Shown here in pieces: positions 1-8,701 of a stretch of 64,000 nucleotides of DNA (within the stretch, counting starts at the first letter, position 1; every line of letters begins with the position of its first letter). The DNA comes from Eggerthellales bacterium. Lineage in GTDB: Bacteria > Actinomycetota > Coriobacteriia > Coriobacteriales > Eggerthellaceae. The DNA is taken from the NCBI GenBank assembly GCA_029225085.1, contig JAQXVU010000048.1, positions 18,885 to 82,884 of the forward strand. The letters are read 5' to 3'. The position numbers and the translations under genes are program-made. The notes beneath the pieces were generated by a model, which saw nothing but the letters and a program-made list of their open reading frames with translations, was not told where the DNA came from and did no database searches.

Positions 1-1
1 G

Positions 2-556
2 CACAAGATCGGTCAGGAGATCGTTCCTTTCTGTGACCAGTTCTTCGACAACGTCGTGCTGCATGAGGAAGATCGCATCGGACCTGAGGGCGAGGGCTGG
101 AAGCTCCTCATGAAGAAGTTCGAGTTCGAGCGCGTTCTGGTTGTTGCTCAGGCTCTTGGTCAGGCGCAGGCCGCTATGGACGACGCCGCTGCCTATGTTT
201 CCGAGCGCATCGCCTTCGGTAAGCCTATCGCTAAGATTTCCGCTATCCAGAAGCACCTGGTAGAGATGGAAGTTATCCTGCAGAATGTTCGTACCCAGCT
301 GTACAAGACCGTTTGGAAGCTCGATCAGGGCGAGTCTATCCGCCTCGATTGCGCACTGCTGAAGTACTATGCATGCCCACACCTCACTGAGGTTGCCAAC
401 CATGCACTGTCCATCTACGCAGCTCTCGGCTACACCGACGAGGTTCGTGCCGGCCGCATCTGGAAGGACCTGCGTGGCTACGAGATGGCTGGCGGCACTC
501 CTGAGGTCATGGAGTACATCGCTGGTCGTCAGCTGGTTAAGAAGTATCAGCGTTAA
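2..556 (+). CDS. Acyl-CoA dehydrogenase, C-terminal part (CaiA-like), cut by left edge
   Basis: The reading frame is open from base 2 to the stop at 554-556, so only the last 184 residues are present and the start lies outside the window. The visible part is the C-terminal helical domain of a flavin-dependent acyl-CoA dehydrogenase: the E-E-D-R-I-G-P-E-G-E-G-W entry, an FERVLVVAQALG helix, and the family-typical close (AGGTPEVMEYIAGRQLVKKY), which resembles the end of crotonobetainyl-CoA reductase CaiA. Family members oxidise or reduce the alpha-beta bond of an acyl-CoA using FAD and an electron-transfer flavoprotein. The FAD- and substrate-binding N-terminal half is not visible, so substrate and direction cannot be judged. 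aroD follows after 51 bp and may be co-transcribed. Family call is firm; a carnitine-specific role is only a resemblance. Confidence 0.88.
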   Translation, partial: HKIGQEIVPFCDQFFDNVVLHEEDRIGPEGEGWKLLMKKFEFERVLVVAQALGQAQAAMDDAAAYVSERIAFGKPIAKISAIQKHLVEMEVILQNVRTQLYKTVWKLDQGESIRLDCALLKYYACPHLTEVANHALSIYAALGYTDEVRAGRIWKDLRGYEMAGGTPEVMEYIAGRQLVKKYQR

Positions 557-607
557 AAGTGAGCTCGTTCCGGTAGGAATCGGCTCGGTTTCGTAAGGAG
601 GCCCCAC

Positions 608-1372
608 ATGGGAGCAATTGAGATTAAAGGAATGAAGTTGGGCGAGGGCGCCCCTAAGACCATCATCTCTATCATGGGTGCTGACGCCGATGAGTGCCTG
701 AGCATCATCGAAGAGGGAAAGGCCGCTGGCGTCGAGTGCTTCGAGTGGCGTGGTGACTTCAACGACGATCGCTATGAGCCCGAGAAGATGGTGGAGTTGG
801 GCCGCAAGGTCTCCGCTGCCTTGCCTGAGCATCCTCTGCTCTTCACCTTCCGCAGCGTGAGCCAGGGCGGCAACGATACCCTGACCGTGCCCCAGTACGT
901 GGCTCTGAACAAGGCCATCATCGAGGCCGAGATCCTCGATATCGTGGACATCGAGACCTGGATCGGCGACGAGGCCGTTCTGGAGCTGGTGAAGTGCGCT
1001 CATGAGCATGGTGTGTATGCCCTGGTCTCCTATCACAACTTCGCCGGCACTCCTTCCAAGGAGTGGATGGTCAACCTCATGACCCACATGCTGGACATGG
1101 GCGCTGACATCCCCAAGTGCGCCGTCATGGCCAAGGACGCCGCTGATGCCCTGAAGCTGCTGGCCGCTACCGAGGAGGTTCGCCGCCTGCACACCGACGG
1201 CCCCACCCTGACCATGGCCATGGGTCGCGAGGGCTCCATCACCCGCCTCGCTGGCGAGTACTTCGGCAGCGACATCACCTTCTGCTCGCTGGCCAAGTCC
1301 TCTGCTCCTGGCCAGGTGGACGTGCGCCTCGCCCGCAAGATCATGGACGAGCTCCACAGCATCTTGGCATAG
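608..1372 (+). CDS. aroD: 3-dehydroquinate dehydratase, type I
   Basis: This enzyme dehydrates 3-dehydroquinate to 3-dehydroshikimate through a Schiff base. The 254-residue protein is the normal length for type I enzymes. It carries the catalytic His in VSYHNF at residue 143 and the Schiff-base Lys in DIPKCAVM at residue 170, the same numbers as in the enteric enzymes, plus the C-terminal SITRLAGEYFGS and SSAPGQ loops. The start is ATG at 608 behind AAGGAGG. The upstream neighbour is an acyl-CoA dehydrogenase rather than another aro gene. Type I enzymes act in chorismate synthesis or in quinate breakdown, and this neighbour leaves a catabolic role open. A strong terminator follows, so the gene ends its transcript. 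A shikimate kinase lies far away at 55433. Confidence 0.95.
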   Translation: MGAIEIKGMKLGEGAPKTIISIMGADADECLSIIEEGKAAGVECFEWRGDFNDDRYEPEKMVELGRKVSAALPEHPLLFTFRSVSQGGNDTLTVPQYVALNKAIIEAEILDIVDIETWIGDEAVLELVKCAHEHGVYALVSYHNFAGTPSKEWMVNLMTHMLDMGADIPKCAVMAKDAADALKLLAATEEVRRLHTDGPTLTMAMGREGSITRLAGEYFGSDITFCSLAKSSAPGQVDVRLARKIMDELHSILA

Positions 1373-1418
1373 TCTCATTTCGGCATAGGTCTTTACGAGG
1401 CCTTCGCCTCTTGAGCAT

Positions 1419-1453
1419 GGGCCGGCTCCTTCGGGAGCCGGCCCTCTTTTTTT
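1419..1453 (+). terminator. Intrinsic terminator after aroD
   Basis: A perfect 11-bp GC-rich stem (1419-1429 with 1434-1444) is closed by a TTCG tetraloop and followed by a T-rich run. Confidence 0.93.
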
Positions 1454-1624
1454 GTGGCGCCGCGTGCTTCTCGTTGCTTTATTTTTCGGGTGGGATTTTG
1501 CTCAGTTTGCTTCCATAGGCATTCGATATAGGTTTCCGAAATGGCCCATATTTGCGGATAGAATCATTAAATATTGGGTTTTACCTGGGACTTTGTACGT
1601 TTGTCGCATTTTGTAAACCTATCC

Positions 1625-1656
1625 TTGACCAAGGTTTCGCTCATTGCGGGTAATAA
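1625..1656 (+). promoter_or_regulatory. Possible pntA promoter
   Basis: TTGACC at 1625-1630 resembles a -35 box and TAATAA at 1651-1656 a -10 box. The 20-bp spacing is longer than ideal; GGTAAT at 1649-1654 would give 18. Nothing else convincing is seen between the aroD terminator and pntA, so this is a best guess. Confidence 0.35.
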
Positions 1657-1687
1657 TGGTTGCAAGGAAAATGAAGGAGGTTCAGTT

Positions 1688-3232
1688 ATGCGCATTGGAA
1701 TACCCACTGAGCGTCGAGCTGGCCAAACGTTGGTCTCCGCAACGCCGGATACCGTAGGCAAGCTCATAAAGCTGGGGTACGAGGTGTATGTGGAGTCCCA
1801 TGCGGGTAACTCCGCAAGCTACTACAACGATCAGTACGAGGCGGCTGGTGCCGTTATCGCCGAGCAGAAGGACGTTTGGTCCTGCGATATCGTTACCTGC
1901 CTCGATACGCCGCCCACCAATCTTCTTGATGCTATGAAGCCAGGCGCTGTGCTCATCAGTCGTCTTAACCCTGCCGCAAACCCTGAGCTGGTGAAGCATC
2001 TGTCTGACCTGGGCGTAACCGCTCTGGCCATGGACGCCGTTCCTCGCATTTCCCGCGCTCAGTCTATGGATGTCCGCTCTTCCATGGCTAACGTAGGCGG
2101 CTATCGCGCTGTGGTGGAAGCAGCCTCTGCGTTCGGTCGTCTCTTCAGTGGCCAGGTAACCGCTGCCGGCAAGATTCCTCCTGCCAAGGTCTACGTCATC
2201 GGCGTTGGTGTTGCCGGCCTTGCCGCCATCGGTACGGCGAAGTCTATGGGCGCCATCGTCTACGCCACCGATGTTCGCTCCGACGTGGCCGATCAGGTTC
2301 GCTCTCTGAATGCGGAGTTCGTGCCCATCCCCGTGGTGCAGGAATCTTCCGATGGCTACGCCAAGGAGATGACCGCTGATCAGGCCGCTTTGGCGCGCGA
2401 GGTGTATTCCAAGTACGCCATCGAATCCGACATCGTCATCACCACCGCCCAGATTCCCGGTAAGCAGCCCCCGGTTCTCATCGACGCCGACACCGTTGCC
2501 AAGATGAAGCCCGGCTCCGTCATCGTCGACATGGGCGCCTATGCCAACGGCGGTAACTGCGAGCTCACCAAGCCCGCTCAGGCCTTTAAGACCGCTAATG
2601 GCGTCACCATCGTGGGCTATACCGATCTGCCTCGTCGCCTTCCCGGTCAGGCATCTCAGCTGTACGGCCAGAACATCGTGAACTTCTTCAAGCTCACCAC
2701 CCCTGAAAAGGATGGTCAGCTGGTTTTAGATATGGAAGACGAGATCGTTCGTGGCGTCACCGTAACCCTGGAAGGCCAGATTATGTGGCCACCTCCTCCC
2801 GTGAAGGTCTCCGTGGCTGCCCCTGCCGCTCCCACCCCCGAAAAGGTGGAGCCCGAGCCTGTGGTCAAGGAGGAGAAGCCTGCCTGGAAGCGCTGGTGGT
2901 GGAAGATCGCCCTGGGCGTTCTGGCCGTGGCCTTGGTGCTGGCTGCCCCTGAGGAGCTGGCCGGCCACTTCTTCGTCTTCGAGCTCGCCTGCGTTGTGGG
3001 CTTCTACGTGATCACCAACGTGACCCACACTCTGCATACGCCCCTCATGTCGGTGACCAACGCCATTTCGGGCATCATTATCGTGGGTGCCTTGCTGCAG
3101 ATAGGTTCTAGCAACCCGGTCATCGCGGCTATCGCCTTTGTGGCTGCCGTGCTGGCTTCCATCAACATATTCGGCGGATTCCTGGTTACTCACCGCATGC
3201 TGGGAATGTTCCAGAGGAGCTCTGAGGAATAA
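1688..3232 (+). CDS. pntA: NAD(P) transhydrogenase, alpha subunit
   Basis: Alpha subunit of the membrane transhydrogenase, which couples hydride transfer between NADH and NADP+ to proton translocation and mainly supplies NADPH. The 514-residue protein matches the usual two-subunit alpha length (about 510). It has the alanine-dehydrogenase-like N-terminal domain, a [19 protein letters not shown] motif near 122-140, the NAD-binding GVGVAG at 172-177, a Pro/Glu-rich linker (about 400-430) and a C-terminal block of about four membrane helices. The ATG at 1688 follows AAGGAGG; an upstream in-frame start at 1574 has no ribosome site and lacks family similarity. The stop overlaps the pntB start by one base (TAATG), implying translational coupling. 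Confidence 0.96.
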   Translation: MRIGIPTERRAGQTLVSATPDTVGKLIKLGYEVYVESHAGNSASYYNDQYEAAGAVIAEQKDVWSCDIVTCLDTPPTNLLDAMKPGAVLISRLNPAANPELVKHLSDLGVTALAMDAVPRISRAQSMDVRSSMANVGGYRAVVEAASAFGRLFSGQVTAAGKIPPAKVYVIGVGVAGLAAIGTAKSMGAIVYATDVRSDVADQVRSLNAEFVPIPVVQESSDGYAKEMTADQAALAREVYSKYAIESDIVITTAQIPGKQPPVLIDADTVAKMKPGSVIVDMGAYANGGNCELTKPAQAFKTANGVTIVGYTDLPRRLPGQASQLYGQNIVNFFKLTTPEKDGQLVLDMEDEIVRGVTVTLEGQIMWPPPPVKVSVAAPAAPTPEKVEPEPVVKEEKPAWKRWWWKIALGVLAVALVLAAPEELAGHFFVFELACVVGFYVITNVTHTLHTPLMSVTNAISGIIIVGALLQIGSSNPVIAAIAFVAAVLASINIFGGFLVTHRMLGMFQRSSEE

Positions 3233-4695
3233 TGGATATCCTGAACATGTCCTTCTCGGCAGGGGCTGGCGTACTGAATTTCGCCGATCACCTGCAGCAG
3301 CTGGCCTACTTGCTGGCCGCCATCCTCTTCATCCTGGCTCTGGCCAATCTGTCCCGCCAGAAGACCGCTCAGCAGGGCAATAACCTGGGCATTCTGGGCA
3401 TGATCATCGCCCTGGTCTCTACGGTTCTGGTGGCAGTGCTGCAGGACGATAGCGCAGCCGTGCTCTGCATCGTCCTCATGGTGGTCGCCATGCTCATCGG
3501 CGGCTCCATCGGTGTGTGGAAGGCCCGCAAGGTACAGATGACCGCCATGCCCGAGCTGGTCGCCATGCTGCACTCCTTCGTGGGTTTCGCCGCCGTGCTG
3601 GTGGGCTACAACTCCTTCTTGGCTACCCCCGGTGCCGACACGGAGCTGAACGCCTTCCATATGGGCGAGGTCGGTCTGGCAGTCTTCATCGGTGCGGTGA
3701 CCTTTACCGGATCTATCGTGGCCTATCTGAAGCTGTCGGGTAAGATCTCCGGTCGACCTCTGACCCTTCCCGGTCGCAATCTGCTGAACCTGGCCATGGT
3801 CATCGCCTCTATCGTGCTCATCGGTTGGTTCATCACCACTCGCGGTGTGGAAGCCGGCATTCTGCCTTTGGCCATCCTTACGGTGATCTCCCTGGTTCTG
3901 GGCGCTCATCTGGTGCTGGCCATCGGTGGTGGCGACATGCCCGTGGTGGTCTCTATGCTGAACTCTTACTCTGGTTGGGCGGCAGCCATGGCAGGCTTCA
4001 CCCTTTCCAACGACCTGCTCATCATCACCGGCGCACTGGTTGGCTCTTCGGGCGCGTACCTGTCCTACATCATGTGCCAGGGCATGAACCGCTCCTTTGC
4101 ATCGGTTATCCTGGGCGGCTTCGGATCTGATACCTCCTCTGCGGCTCCCGCCGAGGTGAAGGACTACGGCGACTACCATGAGACCTCCGCCGAGGAAGTC
4201 GCCAAGCTCCTGAAGGATGCCAAGCACGTGGTCATCACCCCTGGTTACGGCATGGCGGTGGCGCAGGCTCAGTTCCCGGTCGCTGACCTGACCAAGCGAC
4301 TCATGGCTCAAGGCGTCGACGTGAAGTTCGGCATTCACCCTGTTGCAGGACGTATGCCCGGCCACATGAACGTGCTGTTGGCTGAGGCGAAGGTTCCTTA
4401 CGACATCGTCTACGAGATGGATGAGATCAACGACGACTGGTCCGAGGTAGACGTAGTACTGGTCATCGGTGCTAACGATACGGTGAACCCCTCCGCTACC
4501 AACGAGCCCAATTCGCCTATCGCCGGCATGCCCGTGCTGCATGTATGGGAAGCCTCCCGCGTAGTGGTCTTCAAGAGGTCTATGGGCAATGCGGGTTACT
4601 CCGGCGTGCAGAATCCGCTGTTCTTTAACGACAACACCCTTATGTTGCTGAACGATGCGAAGTCCTCGGTAGATTCCATCCTCGATTACCTGTAG
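3232..4695 (+). CDS. pntB: NAD(P) transhydrogenase, beta subunit
   Basis: Beta subunit of proton-translocating transhydrogenase, 487 residues (family about 460-480). The first two thirds are a multi-helix membrane domain that forms the proton path with the alpha subunit helices. The C-terminal third is the NADP(H)-binding domain with [27 protein letters not shown] and the [14 protein letters not shown] stretch. The gene starts on the last base of pntA and has no room for its own promoter. The pair is the only visible source of membrane-coupled NADPH in the window. Identification is secure. Confidence 0.96.
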   Translation: MDILNMSFSAGAGVLNFADHLQQLAYLLAAILFILALANLSRQKTAQQGNNLGILGMIIALVSTVLVAVLQDDSAAVLCIVLMVVAMLIGGSIGVWKARKVQMTAMPELVAMLHSFVGFAAVLVGYNSFLATPGADTELNAFHMGEVGLAVFIGAVTFTGSIVAYLKLSGKISGRPLTLPGRNLLNLAMVIASIVLIGWFITTRGVEAGILPLAILTVISLVLGAHLVLAIGGGDMPVVVSMLNSYSGWAAAMAGFTLSNDLLIITGALVGSSGAYLSYIMCQGMNRSFASVILGGFGSDTSSAAPAEVKDYGDYHETSAEEVAKLLKDAKHVVITPGYGMAVAQAQFPVADLTKRLMAQGVDVKFGIHPVAGRMPGHMNVLLAEAKVPYDIVYEMDEINDDWSEVDVVLVIGANDTVNPSATNEPNSPIAGMPVLHVWEASRVVVFKRSMGNAGYSGVQNPLFFNDNTLMLLNDAKSSVDSILDYL

Positions 4696-4746
4696 GGCTT
4701 CGGGATGGGGACTGAATAAAGGGCCTTGTCGCTGAGAGAATAAAAG

Positions 4747-4782
4747 CGCCTCCCCTCGTCAACTGGCGAAGGGAGGCGTTTT
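4747..4782 (+). terminator. Terminator after pntAB
   Basis: CGCCTCCC at 4747-4754 pairs with GGGAGGCG at 4771-4778 and is followed by TTTT at 4779-4782. Confidence 0.85.
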
Positions 4783-4843
4783 CTATGGGTTCTCAGGTGT
4801 AGAATATCAGGCGAGTAATTGCGCAAACGTGTGAGGGGGATTC

Positions 4844-5134
4844 ATGTCCGAACTCCGTACCAAAGAGGTAGATGACTTTGCCTACGTCCTGTCTCAGATG
4901 CAGGACACTGATGAGATCTACGCATTGTTCGAGGACATCATGACGGTGCGGGAGATCAAGGAGATCTCTCAGCGCTTGGCCGTTGCCCGCATGCTCGATG
5001 CCGGCAAGTCCTATGCCGCTATCGAGAAGGACACCGGCGCCTCTGCCACTACCATCGCCCGCGTTTCTAAGGCCCTGAACTACGGTTCTGGCGGCTATCG
5101 CGCTGCCCTCGACGCCATGGCCAAGAAGGCCTAG
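4844..5134 (+). CDS. TrpR-like DNA-binding protein, YerC/YecD family
   Basis: A 96-residue protein made almost entirely of a Trp-repressor-type helical DNA-binding domain, with an IMTVREIKEISQRL segment and a helix-turn-helix at about 57-80 (KSYAAIEKDTGASATTIARVSKAL). The YerC/YecD family is widespread in Gram-positive bacteria and related to TrpR, but its regulon is poorly defined and tryptophan dependence should not be assumed. The start follows GAGGGGG with good spacing. The last four bases overlap the stop of the convergent LysR gene, so there is no room for a terminator between them. Family call is firm; function is unknown. Confidence 0.88.
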   Translation: MSELRTKEVDDFAYVLSQMQDTDEIYALFEDIMTVREIKEISQRLAVARMLDAGKSYAAIEKDTGASATTIARVSKALNYGSGGYRAALDAMAKKA

Positions 5135-6057
5135 CTCAGCAGGCTTACCGTCTCATCGGCGGAGATGATTTCCTTCAGCAGCTGAATGTAGCGCTGGGCG
5201 AGGGTGCTCAGCTTGCGCTCGTTGTGGGTCACGTAGCCCACCGTCATGGTCTCGTTGCTCTGCAAAGGGATGGCCACGATGCCCGACTGCATCTCTTGGG
5301 ATAGCACACCGGTAGACAAGGTGTAGCCGCTTCCGCTGGTCAGCAGGTTGGTGAGGGTGCCGCGGTCGGAATAGGTGATGTTGCGCTTGTGGGGCAGGGA
5401 GCCGTAGGGCTCCTCGGCGAAGAAGAAGCTGTTAGAGGTTCCCTGTTCGAAGGAGTAGCGTGGGTAGTCTTCCAGATCGTCGAGGGTCAGGATGTCTTTG
5501 TCTGCCAGGGGATGCTGGGCGCCTACGAAGACGTGCACGCGGGCTTTGAACAGGGGTGTGAACTGCAGGTTCGCCTCTTCGAGGCAGCGGGTCATGATGC
5601 GTTCGTTGAAGCTGGATTCATACAGCACGCCGATTTCGGAGCGGAATTCCCGCACGTCGTCGATGATCTCTGAGGTGCGAGTCTCTCGCAGGGTGAAGTT
5701 GTAGGCGTCCTCATCGTGCTCTTCTACCAGGGTGACGAAGGCGTGCACGCAGAAGGCGTAGTGCTGGGTGGAAACGGACAGGCGGTTGTGCACGGCGCGG
5801 TTGGTGCGGCTGTAGCGGTTCTGCAGCAGGTCGGCCTGCTCGAGAACCTGGCGCGCGTAGCCTAAGAGCTCGGTGCCGTCGTTGGTGAGGGTGAGGCCGC
5901 GGTTCGACCGCAGGAAGACTTCGACTCCTAGCTCCTCTTCCAGTTCCTTAATGGCAACCGAGAGGGTGCTTTGGGAGACGAAGAGCTGCTGGGCTGCAGC
6001 GTTGAAGGAGCCGCACTGGGCCACTTCGAGAAGGTAGCGAAGCTGTTGCAGGGTCAT
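5131..6057 (-). CDS. LysR-family transcriptional regulator
   Basis: A 308-residue LysR-type regulator. The N-terminal winged helix-turn-helix (about 1-60) has the standard FNAAAQQLFVSQSTLSVAIKELEEELGVEVFLRS pattern in pieces, followed by a linker helix and a periplasmic-binding-protein-like effector domain (about 90-295). It starts two bases after the stop of the upstream MFS gene, so the two are one transcript and the regulator probably controls the transporter. A T-N11-A palindrome lies in front of the MFS gene (see the operator entry). The effector cannot be predicted. Its 3' end overlaps the TrpR-like gene by four bases. Confidence 0.93.
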   Translation of the reverse strand: MTLQQLRYLLEVAQCGSFNAAAQQLFVSQSTLSVAIKELEEELGVEVFLRSNRGLTLTNDGTELLGYARQVLEQADLLQNRYSRTNRAVHNRLSVSTQHYAFCVHAFVTLVEEHDEDAYNFTLRETRTSEIIDDVREFRSEIGVLYESSFNERIMTRCLEEANLQFTPLFKARVHVFVGAQHPLADKDILTLDDLEDYPRYSFEQGTSNSFFFAEEPYGSLPHKRNITYSDRGTLTNLLTSGSGYTLSTGVLSQEMQSGIVAIPLQSNETMTVGYVTHNERKLSTLAQRYIQLLKEIISADETVSLLS

Positions 6058-6059
6058 TG

Positions 6060-7439
6060 CTATTCCTTTCCGGTGAAGGACGTTGGTTCGTTGTTGGGGG
6101 CCGCAGGTGCATCGTCGGGGCGCGGGGAGGCGCCGTTGGTGCGGGCGGGCTTGTCGTTCAGGAGGATGAGGCTGGCCACGATGGTCGCGGCGATGATGAC
6201 CAGATTAGCGGCGAAGGTGAAGGTGAACCCGAAGGCTGAGATCACGTTGCCCCAGATGAAGGCGCCAGAGGCGAAGCCGGCGTCGTTGCCGATGTAGAAG
6301 GTGGCGCTGGCGGCTCCGCGGCGATGGTCGGGAGCGCGGCGGATAGACTCGCTGAGCAGCAGGGGCTGGGCGATGCCGCAGAAGATGCCGTAGCAGACGC
6401 CGGAGGCCAGAAGGGCTGGCGTGTTGTTGAAGATCATGAGCAGTGCGAAGCCCAATCCGCCAATGATCAGGCCGGGAATCATGAGAGTGTTGAAGGACAG
6501 GGTGTCGAAGGCTTTGCCCGCCACCATACGAAGGACCACCATGACCACGGCCGCCACGATGAAGAAGGCGTTGATTCCCTCTACCTGGGCGGTGGCGGCG
6601 TACAGGGAGATATAACTCATGTACAGGCTCATGGGGATGTACACCAGCACGGTGATGATGGCAGGGCGCACCGAGGCTTTCTCGATGTAGCGGAAGATGC
6701 CGCGAGGCTCGGCGCTGGTTGCGTTGGCGCTGGCGGCCTCTGCTTCGGTGGCTTCGTTGCTGGCGGCCTCGGCGTTGGCGACCTTGGTGCCAGCGGTCTC
6801 GGCGCCGGCGGTCTCAGTATCGGCGAGCTTGGAGCCCTGGGCGTCGTCGCTCCTCTGCGCCCTGGGAACCTTGGGGAGCTTGCAGGGGAGGATGCTGGCG
6901 AATGCCGCCAGGGCGACCACGGCGAAAGCTACGAAGAGCTCCGTGCGTCCTTGGGTGGCGAACCAGATGGCGATCATGGGGCCAAGGGCCATGGCCACGG
7001 CGTAGGCCATGCTCTGATAGCCCATGCCCTCTCCTAAGCGGCTGGCGGGGATGATGTCTGCCGCTGCCGCAGATCCTACGGTGATGATGGCGGAGAATCC
7101 CAGACCCATGAGGATGCGGCTGGGAATGAGTGAGTAGATGCTGGTGGTGAACAGGGCCAGGATGCAGCCGGCAAGGCTGATGAGGGCGCCCGCGGCGATG
7201 ATGATCTTGCGACCGTGCTTGTCGGAGAGGTTGCCTACTACCAGGCGCGATGCTAAGGCGGTAAGGGCGAAGCAGCAGATGATGATACCGGTGACGGTGG
7301 AGGGCTCCCCGGCGTTTTCCACCAGGATCGCCACGCCGTTGTGCACGCCGTTTGCAGTGATAGATCCGCAGAAGGTCACCACCATCATGAGGATGAAGGT
7401 GAGGGTGAACAGGCGCTCACGGTGCTTCGTATCGGTCAT
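6060..7439 (-). CDS. Major facilitator superfamily transporter
   Basis: A 459-residue MFS permease of about twelve membrane helices. The family signature between helices 2 and 3 is present (GNLSDKHGRK). The substrate is unknown, and co-transcription with a LysR regulator suggests a small inducing molecule. The start is ATG at 7439 with AAGGAG nine bases upstream. The central cytoplasmic loop (about residues 198-248, window 6695-6850) is expanded by a low-complexity run rich in Ala, Glu and Thr, with repeated TAGAET/AEAAS-like units. This is much longer than a typical MFS loop and looks like slippage-driven expansion. Transport class is sure; substrate is not. Confidence 0.9.
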   Translation of the reverse strand: MTDTKHRERLFTLTFILMMVVTFCGSITANGVHNGVAILVENAGEPSTVTGIIICCFALTALASRLVVGNLSDKHGRKIIIAAGALISLAGCILALFTTSIYSLIPSRILMGLGFSAIITVGSAAAADIIPASRLGEGMGYQSMAYAVAMALGPMIAIWFATQGRTELFVAFAVVALAAFASILPCKLPKVPRAQRSDDAQGSKLADTETAGAETAGTKVANAEAASNEATEAEAASANATSAEPRGIFRYIEKASVRPAIITVLVYIPMSLYMSYISLYAATAQVEGINAFFIVAAVVMVVLRMVAGKAFDTLSFNTLMIPGLIIGGLGFALLMIFNNTPALLASGVCYGIFCGIAQPLLLSESIRRAPDHRRGAASATFYIGNDAGFASGAFIWGNVISAFGFTFTFAANLVIIAATIVASLILLNDKPARTNGASPRPDDAPAAPNNEPTSFTGKE

Positions 7440-7479
7440 AGGTTGGTGCTCCTTGTTGGTTTCGTAGCGCGTTTGCCGC

Positions 7480-7496
7480 TATGAATTGGGTTCATA
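7480..7496. promoter_or_regulatory. Candidate LysR operator (T-N11-A palindrome)
   Basis: TATGAA at 7480-7485 and TTCATA at 7491-7496 form a perfect 6-bp inverted repeat with a 5-bp centre, containing the T-N11-A arrangement (T at 7482, A at 7494) expected of LysR boxes. It lies about 40 bp before the MFS/LysR transcript. A second perfect inverted repeat, CTTTAG/CTAAAG, lies at 7518-7533. Confidence 0.5.
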
Positions 7497-7540
7497 ACGC
7501 CATGAGTTATTCTGATGCTTTAGCTACCTAAAGTGCTATA

Positions 7541-7606
7541 GGAAAAACCGATAACAGGCTACCAGAAAGGGGTAACGCCCGCGGGGTTTTCCTGGGGGAA
7601 ACTTTT
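7541..7606 (+). promoter_or_regulatory. Structured metQ leader, attenuator-like
   Basis: Two exclusive foldings can be drawn by hand. In the first, GGAAAAACC (7541-7549) pairs with GGGTTTTCC (7584-7592) around an inner helix GGCTACC (7557-7563) with GGTA (7571-7574) and GCC (7577-7579). In the second, GTTTTCC (7586-7592) pairs with GGGAAAC (7596-7602) and is followed by TTTTCTCT. This is the layout of a switch between antiterminator and terminator. It needs a transcript starting before 7541. A possible TTGGGT (7486-7491) / TATTCT (7508-7513) promoter would allow that, but the extended -10 TGCTATAGG at 7534-7542 would not. It does not match the S-box (SAM-I) pattern. Confidence 0.4.
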
Positions 7607-7697
7607 CTCTATGATTCCAACTATTGAAAAACGGGGCATGTAGCCCCAGCTTGCAAGTGAGAAATCAGTTAAGCATGAAACAGAAAGGATTCCTACC

Positions 7698-8558
7698 ATG
7701 GAATTGACTCGTGTTAAGAGCAAGGTCGCAGCTCTCGCAGCTGCTGCCGTTCTGGCTGTAGGCTGCGTAAGCCTGACCGCCTGCGGTTCTAACGACTCCG
7801 CACCTTCCGGCGAGGATGCCGTCATCACCGTTGGCGCATCTCCTACCCCTCACGCTGAGATCCTGACCAACGCTGTTGCCCCTATCCTCGAGGAGCAGGG
7901 TTACACCCTCGAGGTCACTGAGTTCCAGGATTACGTGCAGCCTAACACCGCTGTCGAGAACGACGAGCTCGATGCCAACTACTTCCAGCATGTGAACTAC
8001 CTGAACTCCTTCAACGAGGAGAAAGGCACTCACCTGGTAAACGCTGGCTATGTTCACTATGAGCCTTTCGGTTTGTATGCCGGCAAGTCCTCTGACCTGA
8101 GCAACATCGCCGATGGCGCTACCATCGCTGTTCCTAACGACACCACCAATGAGGCTCGCGCTCTGCTCCTGCTGCAGCAGGAGGGCCTGATCGAGCTGGC
8201 TGAGGGTGCCGACATCACCGCTACCGTGAAGGACATCACCTCTAATCCTCACAACCTTGAGTTCAAGGAGCTCGAGGCAGCCCAGGTTTCCCACGCTCTT
8301 GAGGACGTAGACTTCGCCATCATCAACGGCAACTACGCTCTGCAGGCTGGTCTGAGCATCTCCGACGCTCTGGCTATCGAGTCTAACTCCGGCGTTGTTG
8401 CTGAGCAGTACGGCAACATCATCGCTGTAAAGGACGGCAACCAGGATTCCGACAAGATCAAGGCTCTGGTTGCAGCTCTGCAGTCCGACGAGGTTAAGCA
8501 GTACATCGAGGAGACCTACAGCGGAGCAGTTGTTCCTCTGGACCTCGAGGTGCAGTAA
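7698..8558 (+). CDS. metQ: Methionine ABC transporter substrate-binding lipoprotein
   Basis: A 286-residue NlpA/MetQ-family lipoprotein that captures methionine outside the membrane and delivers it to MetNI. The signal peptide ends in the lipobox LTAC with the lipidated Cys at 29, followed by a Ser/Asn/Gly linker. Family motifs are clear: VGASPTPHAEIL near 46, then the DYVQPNTAVENDELDANYFQH region in pieces, and YEPFGLYAGK. The ATG at 7698 follows AGAAAGGA. It is the first gene of metQ-metN-metI. A hairpin between metQ and metN may let the binding protein be made in excess. Related lipoproteins can bind other amino acids, but the adjoining metN and metI fit methionine. Confidence 0.93.
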   Translation: MELTRVKSKVAALAAAAVLAVGCVSLTACGSNDSAPSGEDAVITVGASPTPHAEILTNAVAPILEEQGYTLEVTEFQDYVQPNTAVENDELDANYFQHVNYLNSFNEEKGTHLVNAGYVHYEPFGLYAGKSSDLSNIADGATIAVPNDTTNEARALLLLQQEGLIELAEGADITATVKDITSNPHNLEFKELEAAQVSHALEDVDFAIINGNYALQAGLSISDALAIESNSGVVAEQYGNIIAVKDGNQDSDKIKALVAALQSDEVKQYIEETYSGAVVPLDLEVQ

Positions 8559-8592
8559 ACTTACTTCCTCGTATAGGAACCCTATGAATGAG

Positions 8593-8620
8593 CGGTGCGC
8601 TGCTTTCGGGCGGCGCACCG
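8593..8620 (+). other. Hairpin between metQ and metN
   Basis: CGGTGCGC (8593-8600) pairs with GCGCACCG (8613-8620) without a following T-run. It could protect the upstream message from 3' decay or slow transcription, giving more metQ than metNI product. Confidence 0.55.
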
Positions 8621-8701
8621 TCGTTGCGTTTCTGAAGTCGGTTGCCCAAAGGAGCCTGCGGGCTGTTTGGGGCAGGTGTCTTCCAGACTAGAAGGAACCA
8701 A

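Noticed and set aside
7541..7697. S-box or T-box element before metQ
   Set aside because: The conserved S-box helices and the T-box GGTGG-type core could not be found; the leader is reported only as an unclassified structure.
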